This document shows positions 7,902 to 17,339 of a stretch of DNA of 19,565 nt, one piece after another. The stretch comes from CAZMLC01 sp964567125 (GTDB lineage: Bacteria; Verrucomicrobiota; Kiritimatiellia; RFP12; UBA1067), in NCBI GenBank assembly GCA_964567125.1, contig CAZMLC010000054.1:1-19565 (forward strand). The letters run 5' to 3'. The position numbers and the translations under genes were made by a program. The notes beneath the pieces were generated by a model. The model saw nothing but the letters and a program-made list of their open reading frames with translations. It ran no database searches and was not told the DNA's origin. Within the stretch, counting starts at the first letter, position 1. Each line of letters starts with the position of its first letter.

Positions 7902-9749
7902 TTACGGCAGGCGTTCCCACGTTTGCAGGTGTCCACCTTGAAAGTAGATGGGCTCTCCTGAGAGTTCCAGCACCAGCGAACGCTGCGTCACAGCGTGTTG
8001 CAGGGGCTTGCCTGCAAAATCATACACGCGCACGACGTCGGTATCGAACGTGCAGCGGTAGCGACCGGATTGCGGATACGCCCACACGGCCCCTGCGGAA
8101 ACAGCGCCAACCGTCCAGTGCGAGAAACAGACCCCATCGCGTTGCCATTCGCCGACACGTTGCTTCGCGGTGTACGGCCGCATCTTGGAAAAGGTCTGCA
8201 ATGCGGCATAAAGGGGTTTTGGCTGATAATTTTTATGCACCATGCCGAAATGGCTTTCCTGATCGAGTTCTTCGCCCTCGGGTGAATGCAGCTCGTAGGT
8301 GAAAACCTGTTCAACGCCCATGCTGTAGAGCGCCATCAGCGCGCGGATCGTCAAGAGCGCCTGCTCCTCCTCCGTGTTGCCTTTGAGTCCGCACTCGCGG
8401 ATACCGGAGACCAGCAGACCGCCCTTCATGTCGCTGTTGTAGTCAATGGCCGCAACGCCGACCGCGGTGTAATCGCCCTGCTGTCCCTGCATCAGCGGAA
8501 TAAACCGATCGCCCTGCTGCATGTGCGGACTGGGTTTAAAATAGCGTTCACAGTTGAGCTTTTTACTAAATCCGCGCACATCGACTTTCGGCGGAATGGT
8601 GTAAGGTCGCTTATGCCAGAACGCCTCTTCATACACGCGGAAACGTGCGCGCCATCTGGCACTGTTGCACGCTTTATCCTGCTGCCACACACCGTTGGCC
8701 CCTTTGGTTAACCCGTAATAGAAGGGAATGCCGTTCAGGGCCACGATGATGCCGCCGTCCCTGGCATAGGTGTAGAGCGACTCGTGCGCGGGAAAACTTT
8801 CATTCAACGGCAGAATCAGAACATCAGGGGCGGCTGTTTCCAGTTGCGCGGCCACCTCATCCAAGGTAACCGCATCGACAATCGTACCGAATTCCGCTTC
8901 GGCCCACGCCTTCGGGAAGACGGCGAAACGGGGCAACGAAGGATCATCGACAAGCCATACTTTGCGGATCGGCTTTTCATTTAACAGCAACGCCGCCCCG
9001 GCCTTCAACATGCCGGGAACGGAAAACTGCTTGCGCTGTGTCGGCCAGCCGATTTCCGTGACCCAGATCGGTTTCCTTTCATCGCCGTAACGCTTCATCA
9101 CCTCGCGAAGTCCGCTGATCCGTGCGGCGAGCTCCTCTTCCGGCGGCATGGGCTGACTGTATGGATGGACATTCATGATGTCGAAATAGTTTTTTCCGCC
9201 GGCTTTGTATACGCCGTCGATAAATTCATGCGGAACCCCGGCAAAGCCTCCGACCGCCACAGTCAGCGACGGATCGATGCGTTTAATCAACGCATAGGTT
9301 GGCTTCAGCAACTTCAGATAATCCGCGGGATTGGGATTACGCCAGAAGCCGCCCAGATTCTGTTCGTTCCACACCTCCCACGTGCGAATCACATGCTTGT
9401 AGCGCACAACCGTATTGCTCACATAAGCCAGCCAGAGATCGAGATGCTGATAAGCGGGATCGGCAAATGAAACGCTGTAGTCGAGGATCGGCAGCACCTT
9501 GATGGTAGCGCGCGTTGCACTCGCGAGTACTGCATCAAACCGGGTATAATCCCACGTCTGCGCATCTTTCTGGATAAGCTTCCATGCAAAATCAGCGCGA
9601 ACATATCCCAGCCCCGCCTCGTTCATCACGCGAAAGGTCTGATCGCGATTCGCCCATTCATGCCCCCCCACATGCGCGCAGACACCATACGGTTCGACAG
9701 CGAGTGCCTGGCATGTCACAACAAAAAAAAGCACCATGTATTTTTTCAT
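7902..9749 (-). CDS. Secreted clan-A-type glycoside hydrolase (GH39-like) with inserted domain
   Basis: This 615-residue protein has a signal peptide of about 17 residues (MKKYMVLFFVVTCQALA) and so is exported. The catalytic TIM barrel shows the clan A pair: acid/base E129 in WEVWNEQN after strand 4, and nucleophile E232 in WVTEIGWPT after strand 7. An H-P-Y motif (NVHPYSQP, about 193-200) lies between them. The helix EEEQALLTIRA and the eighth strand VFTYELHSPE appear only after residue 460, so about 215 residues are inserted between strands 7 and 8. Part of the insert (about 260-345) looks Rossmann- or amidotransferase-like (PDVLILPLNESFP, DGGIIVALNG). A small beta-rich tail closes the protein. 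A strong ribosome binding site (AAAGGAG at 9754-9760) precedes the ATG. It converges on the hybrid kinase with a 32-bp gap. Substrate unknown. Confidence 0.8.
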   Translation of the reverse strand: MKKYMVLFFVVTCQALAVEPYGVCAHVGGHEWANRDQTFRVMNEAGLGYVRADFAWKLIQKDAQTWDYTRFDAVLASATRATIKVLPILDYSVSFADPAYQHLDLWLAYVSNTVVRYKHVIRTWEVWNEQNLGGFWRNPNPADYLKLLKPTYALIKRIDPSLTVAVGGFAGVPHEFIDGVYKAGGKNYFDIMNVHPYSQPMPPEEELAARISGLREVMKRYGDERKPIWVTEIGWPTQRKQFSVPGMLKAGAALLLNEKPIRKVWLVDDPSLPRFAVFPKAWAEAEFGTIVDAVTLDEVAAQLETAAPDVLILPLNESFPAHESLYTYARDGGIIVALNGIPFYYGLTKGANGVWQQDKACNSARWRARFRVYEEAFWHKRPYTIPPKVDVRGFSKKLNCERYFKPSPHMQQGDRFIPLMQGQQGDYTAVGVAAIDYNSDMKGGLLVSGIRECGLKGNTEEEQALLTIRALMALYSMGVEQVFTYELHSPEGEELDQESHFGMVHKNYQPKPLYAALQTFSKMRPYTAKQRVGEWQRDGVCFSHWTVGAVSAGAVWAYPQSGRYRCTFDTDVVRVYDFAGKPLQHAVTQRSLVLELSGEPIYFQGGHLQTWERLP

Positions 9750-9753
9750 TCAG

Positions 9754-9760
9754 CTCCTTT
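9754..9760 (-). promoter_or_regulatory. Shine-Dalgarno site of the glycoside hydrolase
   Basis: Read on the minus strand, AAAGGAG lies 4 bases before the ATG (9747-9749). It supports this start, which also opens directly on a signal peptide. Confidence 0.75.
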
Positions 9761-9860
9761 AAAAACAGTGGGCATTACCCTACCAAAACTCTACGGTCCA
9801 CCTCAAGCCGGCAAACGTCCAATCAGAGAAAGAGACTAGCGCTTCGAAATCATTTTTGGC

Positions 9861-9883
9861 ATACTTGCAGCATGCTGAAGTAT
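9861..9883. repeat. Palindrome overlapping the sensor kinase start
   Basis: Left arm ATACTT (9861-9866) and CAGCA (9868-9872) pair perfectly with TGCTG and AAGTAT (9873-9883). Only G9867 is unpaired. As RNA it could fold into a 9-bp stem with loop CAUG containing the start codon at 9872. As DNA it is an 11-bp-arm operator-like dyad. An in-frame ATG follows immediately at 9884. Confidence 0.55.
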
Positions 9884-12016
9884 ATGCACTATTGTTTCCT
9901 TTTTATGCTGGGATCTTCCCTGCTCTTTGCAGACGATGTTGCATATACGCAGGTGCGCGAAATCCGCAGACTCGCAAAGGCAGAAGCGCTTCAGCATGCC
10001 ACGCTGGTCCTTGAAGGTCTTGTGACCTTTGCCCATTCCGGAACCGACTTCCAATTTATCCTTGATGACGGCGAGGAAGGCATTCGCTGCGTTTTGCCGG
10101 AATCCACGGAGCATCGCGCACTGCACGATACCCTGCTGCAGCAGAGTGCAAATCTGCGCATCGGTTGCCATCTACGCATCCGCGGTGTAACTGACTTCAG
10201 TAAATACGCGCCAGTCGTTCAGGTGCGCGACATTCACGTGCTGGGAAAACGCGACCTTCCGCCACCGAAAAGGCCAACACTTGAAGAGCTTTTTTCAGGG
10301 ACCATGGAGTCGCAGTACATACAGGTTGAAGGTGTTGTTCGCTTTGCAAAAAAAGAAAAGGAGAGCTTGCTTCTTCAGATCGGCACGCTTTTTGATCGCT
10401 ATCAGGTCGTCATTGATCCCGCGCCCGAGATCTCGATTGAAAAACTCCCCGATGCAAAAATCCGCGTTGTCGGCTGCCTGATTCCAATCTGCAATGCGGG
10501 CCATGACTTGATCGGCATCTCGGTCGAGTCCTCTGATCAGCATGCTTTCACGATCATCACGCCCTCGCCCAACGATCCTTTTTCCATTCCACAGTCCTCG
10601 GTTACATCAATCCGTTCCATCTCCCCGGACGGAGCGAATTTACACCGGCGCAAAATCAAAGGCGTTGTAATTTTCTCGCGCACGTTCGATAACTATTTTT
10701 TTATGCGCGAAGCGAGCCGCACGCTGCGCGTCGCGCTGGTCCACAAAAACACCTTTGTTCCCGGCGATATTGTTGAAGCGGTCGGCTTCACCAATTTTCG
10801 CAGCACGACGCCCCGCATCGAAGAGGCGCTTGCACGCAAGGTTGGCACATCCGACGCGGCGCTGCCCGCGCCCGTGCTTGTCACCATCGAGGATCTCCGG
10901 CAGGAGTACGACGGAACGGCTGCCCCTCCCGTCAAAGATTGGTTTGGCGAGTTGATCACGCTGGAGGCTTTTGTGCTAGATGTCAACAAGCGGGAAACGT
11001 TTCTGCAGCTGGTCGTCGGCGAGAAGGGCCATTCCGTCCATGTGGCGATTCCACTCCCTGCCACGGATCCCATTCCCCGCAATCTGCAGATCGGCTCCTT
11101 CGTGCGCATCACCGGGATCGCCGTGGTCAACTATCAGGCATGGACCATGGGCGACAATCTCGGAAAAATTGCGGATGTGACCATCAACCTAACGAACAAG
11201 GAGAGCCTGAGCGTCCTCAATCCGCCATCCTGGTGGACCCCACGACGCATCACGACGGTCGTCGGGACCTGTATGGTTATGATCGCAATCGGTCTTTTAT
11301 GGATCGTCTGCCTGCGCAGAACCGTGCGCAAACAGACCGATCTGCTGGAAGCATCGCTGCGCAGTCACCACAACGCCGAACTCGAGTTTGCGGCCGCGAA
11401 ACGAGAACGGCTGCGGCTCTCGCATGATTTGCATGATGGGTTCCAGCAGTTGCTCGCCGGATCGATGTACCGCATCAAGGCCGCACTCAACTACCTGCCG
11501 TCCGATGCGCTCGCCGCGCGCGAACAGCTCGAAGATGCGCAGCAATCCCTGATGCATACGCAAAAAGGACTCCGCAAAGCCCTCTGGGGCTTAACCGAGG
11601 AATCCGAGGGCCCCGCCGACTTTATCGGACTGCTTAAAACCGCCGTGCAGCATATGGAGCACTGGAAAGGGATTGTGCACATTACGCATGAAGGCCACGA
11701 GCCTCCGATGTCGCGCCATGTGATGGGGAGCCTGCTCATGGTTGTCCAGGAGGCGATCGGCAATGCGGTGTCGCATGGCCATGCCACCGTGATCACCCTG
11801 CACGTACACTTTGATGACTCCGGCGTCTTGCTGATGATCGATGACAATGGCTGCGGCTTCAACCCTGCGGATCCGGCGTTGCGGGAAACCGGACATTGGG
11901 GAATCCGCAGCATGGAAGAACGCTTACACTCGTTTTCAGGACGCTTCACATTGACAAGTTCACAGGGGAAAGGAACGCACATCACCGCTTATATCGATGC
12001 GCGGAAACTGCAATGA
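9872..12016 (+). CDS. Sensor histidine kinase (HisKA_3) with periplasmic OB-like repeats
   Basis: This is a 714-residue membrane kinase. The open frame extends upstream to 9584 over the divergent gene, but ATG 9872 (or 9884, residue 5) opens a signal peptide (YCFLFMLGSSLLFA), so the start is placed here. Residues about 28-445 are four successive beta-rich OB-like modules (roughly 28-125, 135-235, 242-337, 338-445), each with a 'V.G.V' strand, predicted periplasmic. NPPSWWTPRR precedes a membrane helix at about 460-481. The cytoplasmic part has the HisKA_3 box RLSHDLHDG with phosphoacceptor H521, a HATPase N box (QEAIGNAVSHG), DDNGCGF (G1) and GHWGIRSMEER. Its last bases overlap the next gene by 4 bp, pairing it with that response regulator. 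No clear ribosome binding site is visible at either start. The ligand is unknown. Confidence 0.88.
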   Translation: MLKYMHYCFLFMLGSSLLFADDVAYTQVREIRRLAKAEALQHATLVLEGLVTFAHSGTDFQFILDDGEEGIRCVLPESTEHRALHDTLLQQSANLRIGCHLRIRGVTDFSKYAPVVQVRDIHVLGKRDLPPPKRPTLEELFSGTMESQYIQVEGVVRFAKKEKESLLLQIGTLFDRYQVVIDPAPEISIEKLPDAKIRVVGCLIPICNAGHDLIGISVESSDQHAFTIITPSPNDPFSIPQSSVTSIRSISPDGANLHRRKIKGVVIFSRTFDNYFFMREASRTLRVALVHKNTFVPGDIVEAVGFTNFRSTTPRIEEALARKVGTSDAALPAPVLVTIEDLRQEYDGTAAPPVKDWFGELITLEAFVLDVNKRETFLQLVVGEKGHSVHVAIPLPATDPIPRNLQIGSFVRITGIAVVNYQAWTMGDNLGKIADVTINLTNKESLSVLNPPSWWTPRRITTVVGTCMVMIAIGLLWIVCLRRTVRKQTDLLEASLRSHHNAELEFAAAKRERLRLSHDLHDGFQQLLAGSMYRIKAALNYLPSDALAAREQLEDAQQSLMHTQKGLRKALWGLTEESEGPADFIGLLKTAVQHMEHWKGIVHITHEGHEPPMSRHVMGSLLMVVQEAIGNAVSHGHATVITLHVHFDDSGVLLMIDDNGCGFNPADPALRETGHWGIRSMEERLHSFSGRFTLTSSQGKGTHITAYIDARKLQ

Positions 12017-12639
12017 CATCATCTGAAAACATCTCCATTCTGATCGCGGATGACCACCCGATTGTACGGGGAGGGCTTGAAGCCATGCTCTGCTCAGAAA
12101 AAAAGTTTGTCATCCTTGGCTGTGTCGCCTCGGGAAAAGAGGTGCTACAATGCTGTCAGGAAAACGGATTACCGGATGTGCTTGTCATGGATGTCCGCAT
12201 GCCGGAGATGGATGGATTTCAGACCTTCCAGTCGCTCAAGCGAATTTTCCCGCAGGTTCGCGTTCTTTTCCTGGCCGGCATGCCCCTGAAACATGAAGAG
12301 GAGCGTGCCCGCGAATTAGGCGCGTGCGGTTATCTCTCCAAATGCACGGATCAAACGGAAATTGTCAATGCGCTGCACCGCATTGCCCAAAGTGCGCACC
12401 CGTTTATCGCGGAGAACCACGCAGCGTCCCAAAACGCATCCTCGCTTTTGACCGCACGTGAGCGCGAAGTGCTCGAACACCTCAGTCATGGCTACAACCG
12501 CGAGTCCATTGCCAAAGCCATGGGCATTGCCCCGGAAACCGTCAAGAGCCACATGAAATCGATCTATGCGAAACTGGATGTTTCCGGCAGCACAGAGGCG
12601 GTTGGCCGCGGCTACGAACTGGGTCTTTTACGCGCCTGA
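12013..12639 (+). CDS. NarL/FixJ-family response regulator (REC plus LuxR helix-turn-helix)
   Basis: This 208-residue regulator starts at the ATGA overlap with the kinase, the usual arrangement for a cognate pair. The receiver has acidic residues D13-D14 (IADDHP), phospho-acceptor D60 (VLVMDVRMPEMDG) and K110 (GYLSK). The switch position that is normally Thr or Ser, 28 residues after D60, is Ala88 (LFLAG). The C-terminal LuxR-type helix-turn-helix (LTAREREVLEHLSHGY, then APETVKSHMKSIYAKL) spans about 145-200 and should bind target promoters as a dimer. The 3' end overlaps the convergent radical SAM gene by 28 bp. No targets can be inferred. Confidence 0.92.
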   Translation: MTSSENISILIADDHPIVRGGLEAMLCSEKKFVILGCVASGKEVLQCCQENGLPDVLVMDVRMPEMDGFQTFQSLKRIFPQVRVLFLAGMPLKHEEERARELGACGYLSKCTDQTEIVNALHRIAQSAHPFIAENHAASQNASSLLTAREREVLEHLSHGYNRESIAKAMGIAPETVKSHMKSIYAKLDVSGSTEAVGRGYELGLLRA

Positions 12640-14384
12640 TGCGGATGTTGGCCAGGGTACGCTGACGGCAGCTCGGTTAAGCATGCTTTTTGTTCGGTGC
12701 GTTCGCGATAATTTCGCGCCACGTGTAGCGGCTTGCCGGTCATAGGATCGAGTCCGGTATAATACATAGCCGTCGACCACGTGGAGGGTGTCGGCGTGAA
12801 AATCTGCACCTGTTCCGGCGTCAACTTAAGGTGCTTCCGCACAAACTGCTGCAGCGCCTGCATATCCTCCAACGCGCAGCCCGGATGCGCGGCGATAAAA
12901 TAGTAGGTCAGAAATTGACGCAGCCCCTTTTGACGGTTGATCGCATCGAAACGCTCTTTAAACTGTACCAGAGCCTCCACATCCGGCTTACCCATGGCAT
13001 GCAAAATCCGCGGTACCGTATGCTCGGGCGCAAGTTTAAGCTGGCCGGACACATGGTGGCCGACTAGTTCCTCCAGATAGGCCTCGCCATACGCCTTATC
13101 ATTTGCGACCAGATCGGGCCGAATCCCCGATGCCACAAAGACATGTTTCACGCCGGGCAAGCGGCGCAGCGCAGACAAAAGCCGGATCTGCGCCTGATGG
13201 TTGGGCTTCAGTGCGGAACAGCACTGCGGATAGAGGCAGCGCTTATCCGCACACGCGCCCGCTTGCATTTTACGGCTGCATTCGAAGCCGTACATGTTCG
13301 CGGTCGGACCGCCGACATCCTGAATCGTTCCTGTAAACCGCGGATGCTTGGTCAACCGCTGCACCTCTTCAACAATCGACGCTTCGCTGCGGCTAATCAC
13401 CGCACGCCCCTGATGGACCGCAATGGCGCAGAAATTACACTCGCCATAGCAGCCACGATGCGAGGTCACGGAGAAGCGAATCGTATCCAACGCGCGGATC
13501 TTGCCGATTTTTCGATAACTTGGATGTGCCTCATTTTCAAAAGGCAACCGGTAGACATCATCCAATTCGCGCGACGAGAGCGGCTCTGCCGGCGGGCGGT
13601 GAACCAGCACGCGCGTATCATTTTTCTGAATCAGTGTCTGCGCCGTGCGCGCATCCTGGTTGCGATAAAAGAGCGCAAACATCTGCAAAAACGCCTGATA
13701 CCCTTGCGCGTTTTTAATTGCAACATCGTGATACGCCGGCAACGCACAAAACGGTTCGGTCCCGAGAACAGTCGCCACCTCGTTTTCCGGGCAGGCATAG
13801 CAGATGCCCCGCAGCAAGCGCCATGCGGTATGATCGCGCAGGTGACGCGCCAACTCGACAATCGTCCGTTCGCCCATACCATACACGCAGATATCGGCTT
13901 TGGCGTCAAACAGAATCGGGCGACGAACCGAGTCGGACCAGAAATCATAATGCGCGATGCGCCGTAAGCTGGCCTCGATGCCGCCGATGACAATTGGCGG
14001 ACAGGGTTTACATGCGGCCCGGATCGCGTTGCAATAGGCAATCACGGCGCGATCGGGACGTGCGGTGTTCTTCTCGCCAGGCGTGAAATCATCCTGCTGC
14101 CGTCGCTTTCCCGTTGCCGTGTAATTGGCAACCATGGAATCCACGCATCCGCTCGACACGCCCCAGAAAAGACGCGGCACCCCTAAGCGCAGCATGTCGT
14201 TCGTTGAGCCGAGCTGAGGTTGCGGCAAAATCGCGGTTTTGAACCCCGCATCCAGCAACACACGGCCAATCACAGCCGTACCGGAAAAGGGCGAATCAAT
14301 ATAGGCGTCGCCGGAGACGAGAATGACATCGGCCTGATCCCATCCGAGACGCACCATCTCCTCGCGTGTACACGGTAAAAACAT
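12612..14384 (-). CDS. ygiQ: YgiQ-family radical SAM protein
   Basis: This 590-residue protein matches YgiQ (UPF0313) throughout. It has an N-terminal B12-binding-like region (VILVSGDAYIDSP near residue 20, VIGGIEASLRRIAHYDFWSD near 132-151) and a radical SAM core with CYGECNFC, whose C312, C316 and C319 form the CX3CX2C ligand set for the SAM-binding 4Fe-4S cluster. Further Cys residues (KCMQAGACADKRC-like region, about residue 370-390) are also typical of the family. The physiological reaction of YgiQ proteins is not established. The ATG overlaps the DinG-like gene's stop by 1 bp (TAATG), so it is translationally coupled as the last gene of the four-gene operon. Its 3' end overlaps the convergent regulator gene by 28 bp, with no terminator seen. 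Confidence 0.93.
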   Translation of the reverse strand: MFLPCTREEMVRLGWDQADVILVSGDAYIDSPFSGTAVIGRVLLDAGFKTAILPQPQLGSTNDMLRLGVPRLFWGVSSGCVDSMVANYTATGKRRQQDDFTPGEKNTARPDRAVIAYCNAIRAACKPCPPIVIGGIEASLRRIAHYDFWSDSVRRPILFDAKADICVYGMGERTIVELARHLRDHTAWRLLRGICYACPENEVATVLGTEPFCALPAYHDVAIKNAQGYQAFLQMFALFYRNQDARTAQTLIQKNDTRVLVHRPPAEPLSSRELDDVYRLPFENEAHPSYRKIGKIRALDTIRFSVTSHRGCYGECNFCAIAVHQGRAVISRSEASIVEEVQRLTKHPRFTGTIQDVGGPTANMYGFECSRKMQAGACADKRCLYPQCCSALKPNHQAQIRLLSALRRLPGVKHVFVASGIRPDLVANDKAYGEAYLEELVGHHVSGQLKLAPEHTVPRILHAMGKPDVEALVQFKERFDAINRQKGLRQFLTYYFIAAHPGCALEDMQALQQFVRKHLKLTPEQVQIFTPTPSTWSTAMYYTGLDPMTGKPLHVARNYRERTEQKACLTELPSAYPGQHPHQARKRPSS

Positions 14385-17328
14385 TACTCATCCTTAAAAA
14401 ATGCTTCGACCCTCTGCAAGAGCCCTTCACGGTCCTGCGGATTGATCACCGACCCTGGCAGGCTTTTGCGAAACGTCATGCCGTAATTTTTTGTGAAAAT
14501 CCGCGGATCCGCGACAATGACGATACCGCGATCCGAACGCGTGCGGATCAGACGACCAAACCCCTGTTTAAACCGAATAACCGCCTGCGGCAATGAGAAC
14601 TCGCGGAAGGCACTGCCGCCGCGCTGTTCAATCTGCTCGCAGCGCGCCTCGACAATCGGATCGCCCACAACCGCAAAGGGCAAGCGCGCCATAACCACGC
14701 AACTCAGCGCCTCGCCCGCCACATCAACGCCTTCCCAAAAGGAGTGTGTGCCTAAGAGTACGCTGGCTTTACCGGAACGGAATAAGCGCGTAATTTGATC
14801 GCGTGTGCCGTGCGTGCCATGCACTAAGAGGCGTATCCCCTCCTGGCGCAACGGCTCCTCAAGGACATGCGCGATCTGGTGCATCATGTCGTAGCTGGTG
14901 AAAAGTCCCATGGCCCGGCCCTTCGTGCGCACAAAGACCTCCAAGAGCAGCGCGCTCAGCTGTTCCGTATAGCTGGCGCTGTCGGCGCCACCCGGTTCCG
15001 GCAGGAAGGATGCAGCCAAGGTCAGACACTGCGTCGTATAGTTGAACGGGCTGCTGGCGACACAGGTTTTGATGCGGCCAGCTTCGAGTTGGTTGAACCC
15101 GAGCCGGCGCCCGATGTATTCAAACGAATCGCCCACCCGCAGCGTTGCCGAACAGAAAATAATCGATGTCTTGCGCGTATACAGCGTTTCGTTCAAGGCC
15201 TGCGCGATACTCAAGGGGGCCGCCAGCAGGTTGACACTCTCGCCATGATGTACGCGCTGGGGTTCAACCCAGAACACATAGTCGCGGTCCGTGGCCTCCA
15301 CCATGAACTGGACATCCTGCGCATAACAGCGCAACATCGCGGACGCGCCTTCAACATTGGCGGCCTGATCCCCGTAAAGCGGCAACTCATCTTGCGCCGC
15401 AAGCCGTAGCAGCTCGCCGAGTTCAACCAAATGCGCACTGGCTCGGTTCAACGCATCGCACAACTGCATACGGACTTTCGCGACCTCCTGTTCATCGAGC
15501 AGTTCCGCACACGGAAGGAAAGCCCCCTGCCGCGCGAAGAACCGTTCTGACACATCCATAGTGGCCGCTTCATCAACACCGAAATCCGCAAGCGGATTGG
15601 GGATACTGCGCGTTTCGCACCGATAGCGCAAGGACGCTTTTTCCTTTTGAACCAGCGCATAAAAAAGCGCCATCAACGCATGTGAAGCCTGCGTCGCGGC
15701 ATCCAGCAATTTACGCACGTTGCGGATCTGCACGCGGATCTTGTCGGCCAACTCACCCTGTGTGGTCACCGCGCCTTTGGTCAAGTGGCTTTCGAGCATG
15801 TCCAGGACGCCCGCGGGCCGTTTGGAGCGACCGCGCGTTAAGCGCCGGATCAGCTGCTGAAAGCGATGCTCGGTCACTTCGACTGAAAGATGGCGCGTGG
15901 CACTCTCTTCCAGATTGTGCGCCTCATCGAAGACAACCTGCGCATACGTTGGTAAAAAACCGGCATCGGATTGTAAATCGGAAAAGACCAAGGCATGGTT
16001 TGCGATCACGAGGTGCGCGAGTTGCGCACGCATACGGGCCTGCTGCAGAAAACAGCGGCGATAGTAGCGGCAGGCGCGTCCAGAGCATTCCTCGCCCAGT
16101 GATGAAATTTTGGCATAGAACGACGTATCCGGATGACCTGAGCCGCAGAAGGCATCCAAATCACCGGTCGTGGTCTGCACGCTCCAGGAAATCAATTCCG
16201 AGAAGAGACGCATCTCGTGGCGGTCCAATTCAAATTGACCATGCTCCAGCAGAACGCCGATTTGACGCAAGCAGAGGTAATTCGAGCGCCCCTTCAGCAC
16301 CGCGACCTTGAGCTCAGGCTGCGCGTTCCCGTTTCCCGTAGCATGCGCCAGCGCGGCACGCACAAGCGGCAAATCCTTTTCCAGTAACTGCGACTGAAGG
16401 TTGCGCGTGTTCGTGCTGATCACAACCGGGGTATCGTTTAACAAGGCCCAGGCCGCAGCGGGCAGCAGATAGGCCAGGCTTTTGCCGACGCCCGTACCGG
16501 CCTCAACGATCAGATGGTGGCCAGCATTAAAGGCGCGCACGACTCCACGCAGCATCTCCACTTGTCCGGGCCGCGATTCGTATCCCGGCATCAACGTTGA
16601 AAATGCACCGCCGGGCACAAGCGCCGCGCAGACCTCGTCTTCGATCAGAGGCGAGCAATCCGCATGCGTCGGCACATGCCGTTTTTCCGGACGGTTCAGT
16701 NNNNNNNNNNNNNNNNNNNNNNNNNNNNNNNNNNNNNNNNNNNNNNNNNNNNNNNNNNNNNNNNNNNNNNNNNNNNNNNNNNNNNNNNNNNNNNNNNNNN
16801 CAGAGGCGAGCAATCCGCATGCGTCGGCACATGCCGTTTTTCCGGACGGTTCAGTTCCGGCTTGAAGGACTGACTCCAGGCGCCACAGTTTTTGCCTGAC
16901 CGCCGGCACGTTTCAGCAAAAGCGCCGAAGAGCGCGGCAAGGCCCTGCTCATTGATTTCACGCAACAACAGTTCAATCGTCTCTAACGCCCACAAGGGAT
17001 AGTCCGCGAGCTTCTGGCGCAGAGTCGTCCAATAGGCATACAACGCCTCCGCGGAAGGAGCATCGCACGCAAGTAGCAGTTCTGGGCGTTCAACCAGACA
17101 TTCGGGGAAAAGATAGGCCGACAGCGCTAAGACATCGACGACGTGACGTTCCGGAACGCGCAATTCCGTACAGACAGCAGCGGGATCGTTGGTCACATAA
17201 AATCGCGGCTGATCCGTATCGGCAGCGCATGGAAGCGGATAACGATCAAACGTCAGCGAACCATCCTCTGTACGCTGAACCCAGATGGCAACACTGTCAC
17301 AGCCAGACGTGCTCGGCTCCCTGTCCAC
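14384..17328 (-). CDS. dinG: DinG-like superfamily 2 helicase with iron-sulfur domain, split by an assembly gap
   Basis: This is an ATP-dependent 5'-3' DNA helicase of the DinG/XPD type. One hundred N at 16701-16800 with 55 identical bases on both sides (16646-16700 and 16801-16855) break the frame. Removing 155 bp gives a continuous 929-residue protein. Merged positions: Walker A EAGTGVGKS at 224-232; iron-sulfur cysteines C301 (SNYLC), C363, C368 and C374 with the CX4CX5C spacing of DinG; DEAH box at 416-419; and the C-terminal QAVIRFKQGFGRLIRT motif VI. The first 190 residues precede the helicase and may be a decayed DnaQ-like nuclease (VVDVLALSAYLFPE), but no catalytic DEDD set is seen. 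The start is GTG, 11 bp after the pseudouridine synthase stop, with an in-frame stop just upstream. The role is likely DNA repair or R-loop and replication-block removal. Confidence 0.9.
16701..16800. other. Scaffold gap of 100 N inside the DinG-like gene
   Basis: Exactly 100 N are flanked by identical 55-bp copies at 16646-16700 and 16801-16855. Overlap length, gap length and frame behaviour equal those of the gap in res. Confidence 0.95.
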
Positions 17329-17339
17329 AAACGACCGCC

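Noticed and set aside
9584..9871. N-terminal extension of the OB-repeat kinase to 9584
   Set aside because: It would overlap the divergent hydrolase gene, and the extension is basic and low in complexity. A signal peptide begins at 9872 or 9884.
13143..13967. 274-codon + strand frame opposite the radical SAM gene
   Set aside because: It is a shadow frame with no family features; the minus frame is a clear YgiQ protein.
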